Shown here one piece after another: positions 47,690 to 49,507 of a stretch of 49,507 nucleotides of DNA (positions are counted from its first letter, which is position 1; each line of letters starts with the position of its first letter). A model generated the notes under the pieces. That model was not told the origin of the DNA, searched no databases, and saw only the letters and a program-made list of their open reading frames with translations. The stretch comes from Apophysomyces variabilis. Lineage: Eukaryota; Mucoromycota; Mucoromycetes; Mucorales; Mucoraceae. Where the stretch lies: positions 94,966-144,472 of the forward strand of contig MZZL01000050.1 of assembly GCA_002749535.1 (NCBI GenBank), read 5' to 3'. The position numbers and the translations under genes were made by a program.

Positions 47690-47903
47690 TACAATTACTG
47701 GGGTTGGTTTATCTAATAAAAGCTATTATTTGCAATCACTACTTTTTACTATTTTTCCCTACTTTAAGTGATTACTACTTTCAGTGATTTTCCCTACTTT
47801 CAGTGATCCCTACTTTCAGTAGATTTTCCCTACCTGTACAAAAATAGGGATCACTACTTTCAGTGAATTTTCCCTACTTTTAGTAAACCCGGTTACTGTA
47901 GTG
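47690..47903. repeat. CACTA-3 right subterminal array and TIR
   Basis: CCCTACTTTCAGTGAT-type motifs ending in TAAACCCGGTTACTGTAGTG. It is the inverted partner of 30058-30260. Confidence 0.85.
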
Positions 47904-48009
47904 ATATAGGTTAGAAAAAGCATGCAATTACTGGAAAAGAATAGAAAGAAGAATTCAGTTATATTTTCCAAGTTATACCAAATGACTATTTATATCTGAA
48001 GCAGATGTG

Positions 48010-48275
48010 CATATACAAATAATTGATTGTGGTATACCAACTAAGTTTATAGGAGTTATATACATACATAGCAAGTATGCACCAAACCAAGAGCAAAGGT
48101 CATGCACTTAGGCCAATATGTAATGTACCTAGCTGTGTATTTCTTGAAGATTAAGACAAACTTTCCACCATTCTTACTCCCAAAGGCTCCATCTTTTCAT
48201 TCTTTCCATGTTACATTTACTCAGGTGGTGAGGCCTAAAAAACTATCATACAAGGTGTCAAGATGTCATAGATAA
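48010..48275 (-). repeat. Right flank repeat, inverted copy of 29830-30057
   Basis: Reverse complement aligns with the left flank of CACTA-3. About 105 bp (47904-48009) separate it from the tip. No coding signal. Confidence 0.7.
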
Positions 48276-49223
48276 GACTACTCCACATAGTAACATATCA
48301 CTATTAAAGAGAAAATTTAAGCTAATCAATCTTGGTTGTCAGAAAACCATTGTTTTAAACATGTGATTTAAAAGATCATTATGGATACTACTTGAACATT
48401 TTGAAAGTATTATACACACAAATCAAAATAGATATTCCTAATATTTTCTAGTAAAAGTATTATATATAGACTATATTTCTTCTAGTATATTCTGTTCTAT
48501 AAAATATAAATATTATTAAAATAACATTCAATAAAGGACAATGAAGAAATCAATCAGTAATTCAAGAGTTATCTTTTATTCTTTGCTTTTAACAAAGCTA
48601 GTTTGAGCATTCCAGATATTATCATTGTTTGGACAGAAGCAAGACAACCAAGAGAAAAGAATCCAAAAACTTGACAAAGAGATGACATATGTGGTGCTTA
48701 TGTACTATGACAAGTAAGTACAAAAGAAGGATGGGGATAGAAATAAATAAAATAGTACAAGACACAAAAGTACAACAACAACAAGTGTGAATAATGAATT
48801 TACAAAATATCAACTATTCAAACAAATACAATTAAGGGAGGGTCAGGTTAAGGAAAAGATATAATGAAGGGTAGTAGAAGAGTATGAAAACAAAATAAAA
48901 TATATGAAGATAACAAAGAGAATTCACTAAATAAACAATGTCACTTCAAACAATCTTAGCAGTAAAGATGAGTTCCTTAGATCCTTTCTCAAAAGCAATC
49001 TCAAAGACACTCCAAATTCACTGTACCCAGAAAAGATGTTTGCAAGTACAATATAGTTCTGGTTCTTTTTAGGTCCAAAAGGTTCTTTTTTCCAGAAAAT
49101 TCCTCCTCCTCCTTTTCGAAAGAGGTCCTTTCCTGTATCTTTATTTCCTTTGAAACTATTTAATCAAAGAGAGGAATTTACTAGAACTAACTTAAAATTA
49201 AAACTATACAAAACGGAGGTAAA
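48276..49223. other. AT-rich intergenic DNA, no gene seen
   Basis: The only longer frame is a C/I/L/V-rich 63-residue minus-strand ORF in low-complexity sequence, judged a chance reading. No repeat match to the rest of the window noticed. Confidence 0.4.
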
Positions 49224-49507
49224 CACTATGGTCACAGACCTCACTAAAAGTAGTGAAAACGCACTAAAAGTAGTGAAAACGCACTAAAAGTAGTGAAAAC
49301 GCACTAAAAGTAGTGAAAACGCACTAAAAGTAGTGAAAACGCACTAAAAGTAGTAAAATCACTAAAAGTAGTGAATTTCTCACTAAAAGTAGTGAAGTGT
49401 ATACTAAAAGTAGTGAGTCTACTCTAAAAGTAGTGAAAGCTACACTAAAATTAGTAAATCCACTCTAAAAGTAGTGAACGTGCTAAAGTAGCTAATATGC
49501 TCTAAAA
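49224..49507. mobile_element. CACTA-4: left tip of another CACTA element, cut by window end
   Basis: CACTATGGTCACAGACCTC tip like CACTA-2, followed by a 20-bp tandem unit (CACTAAAAGTAGTGAAAACG) about five times from 49242 to 49345, then the same motif order as CACTA-2. The element continues beyond the window. Confidence 0.9.

Larger units (their letters stand above)
30058..47903. mobile_element. CACTA-3: composite of two inverted CACTA half-elements around hAT-3
   Basis: The tips CACTACAGTAACTGGG (30058) and, inverted, CACTACAGTAACCGGG (47903) are both the companion-gene end of the element. The left arm 30058-32100 is about 90% identical to the reverse complement of 39023-40628 joined to 47463-47903. 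Between the arms lie a plus-strand transposase cut at 34932 and hAT-3. CACTA-2 sits inside the right arm. A normal element has only one such end, so this is a fusion of two copies. The flanks (ATT left, ATA right) do not form a 3-bp duplication. Gene-free internal parts 30240-31278 and 39846-40628 are conserved between arms but show no convincing coding. Confidence 0.8.

Noticed and set aside
49240..49507. Regularly spaced repeats suggesting a CRISPR array
   Set aside because: The units are direct tandem motifs without unique spacers and lie at transposon ends in a eukaryotic sequence.

Overview
The window is a eukaryotic, AT-rich, gene-poor stretch made almost entirely of transposable elements. 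Short introns (41-61 bp, GT...AG), a tRNA-Glu(CTC) with a T-run terminator, a Ty3 chromovirus, hAT elements and CACTA-like elements point to a fungal genome. I lean to an early-diverging, repeat-rich fungus but cannot name it. I see no host protein-coding gene. The only convincing host gene is the tRNA at 28768-28838 (minus).

Layout. 1-1.9 kb is unresolved, perhaps an LTR-retroelement remnant. 1.9-5.66 kb is a decayed hAT (hAT-1). 5657-5694 is a CACTA tip. 5.7-6.66 kb is an inverted hAT 3' fragment. 6.67-8.01 kb is a non-autonomous DNA element (NA-A). 8015-14928 is a complete but inactivated two-gene CACTA element (CACTA-1). From 14929 a four-deep nest follows: the decayed 3' part of a Ty3 element (Ty3-1, ending in an LTR at 27781-28058) contains a second copy of the non-autonomous element (NA-B, 16534-27642). 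NA-B contains a complete Ty3 chromovirus (Ty3-2, 17313-27107, two 353-bp LTRs, 5-bp duplication). Ty3-2 is split in gag by an apparently intact hAT (hAT-2, 18428-22690, 8-bp duplication). 28.06-30.06 kb holds the tRNA and unassigned DNA. 30058-47903 is a composite with two inverted CACTA arms (CACTA-3) around a truncated transposase gene and a hAT (hAT-3, 34933-39022). One arm is interrupted by another full CACTA (CACTA-2, 40629-47462, 3-bp duplication). 49224 to the end is the left tip of one more CACTA.

How the parts work together. Each full CACTA carries two divergent genes: a tnp2-like transposase with an N-terminal C-X2-C-X12-H-X3-C zinc finger, and a roughly 220-residue companion protein of no family I recognise. 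Its ends hold dense subterminal arrays of the palindromic motif CACTAAAAGTAGTG, which repeats the element's own tips (CACTA and TAGTG). This resembles the TnpD/TnpA plus subterminal-repeat design of plant En/Spm. hAT-2 encodes a 703-residue BED-finger/hAT transposase in four exons and looks potentially functional. The other transposon genes carry stop codons or lost start or splice sites.

Most notable signal: repeat copies differ almost only by transitions. The two Ty3-2 LTRs differ at 18 positions by my hand alignment, all transitions with no indels, and 16 of the 18 fit loss of C at CpA or CpG. Many inactivating changes fit the same process, including Asp-to-Asn in both the Ty3-2 protease and integrase active sites. 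This suggests RIP-like or methylation-driven C-to-T mutation of repeats.
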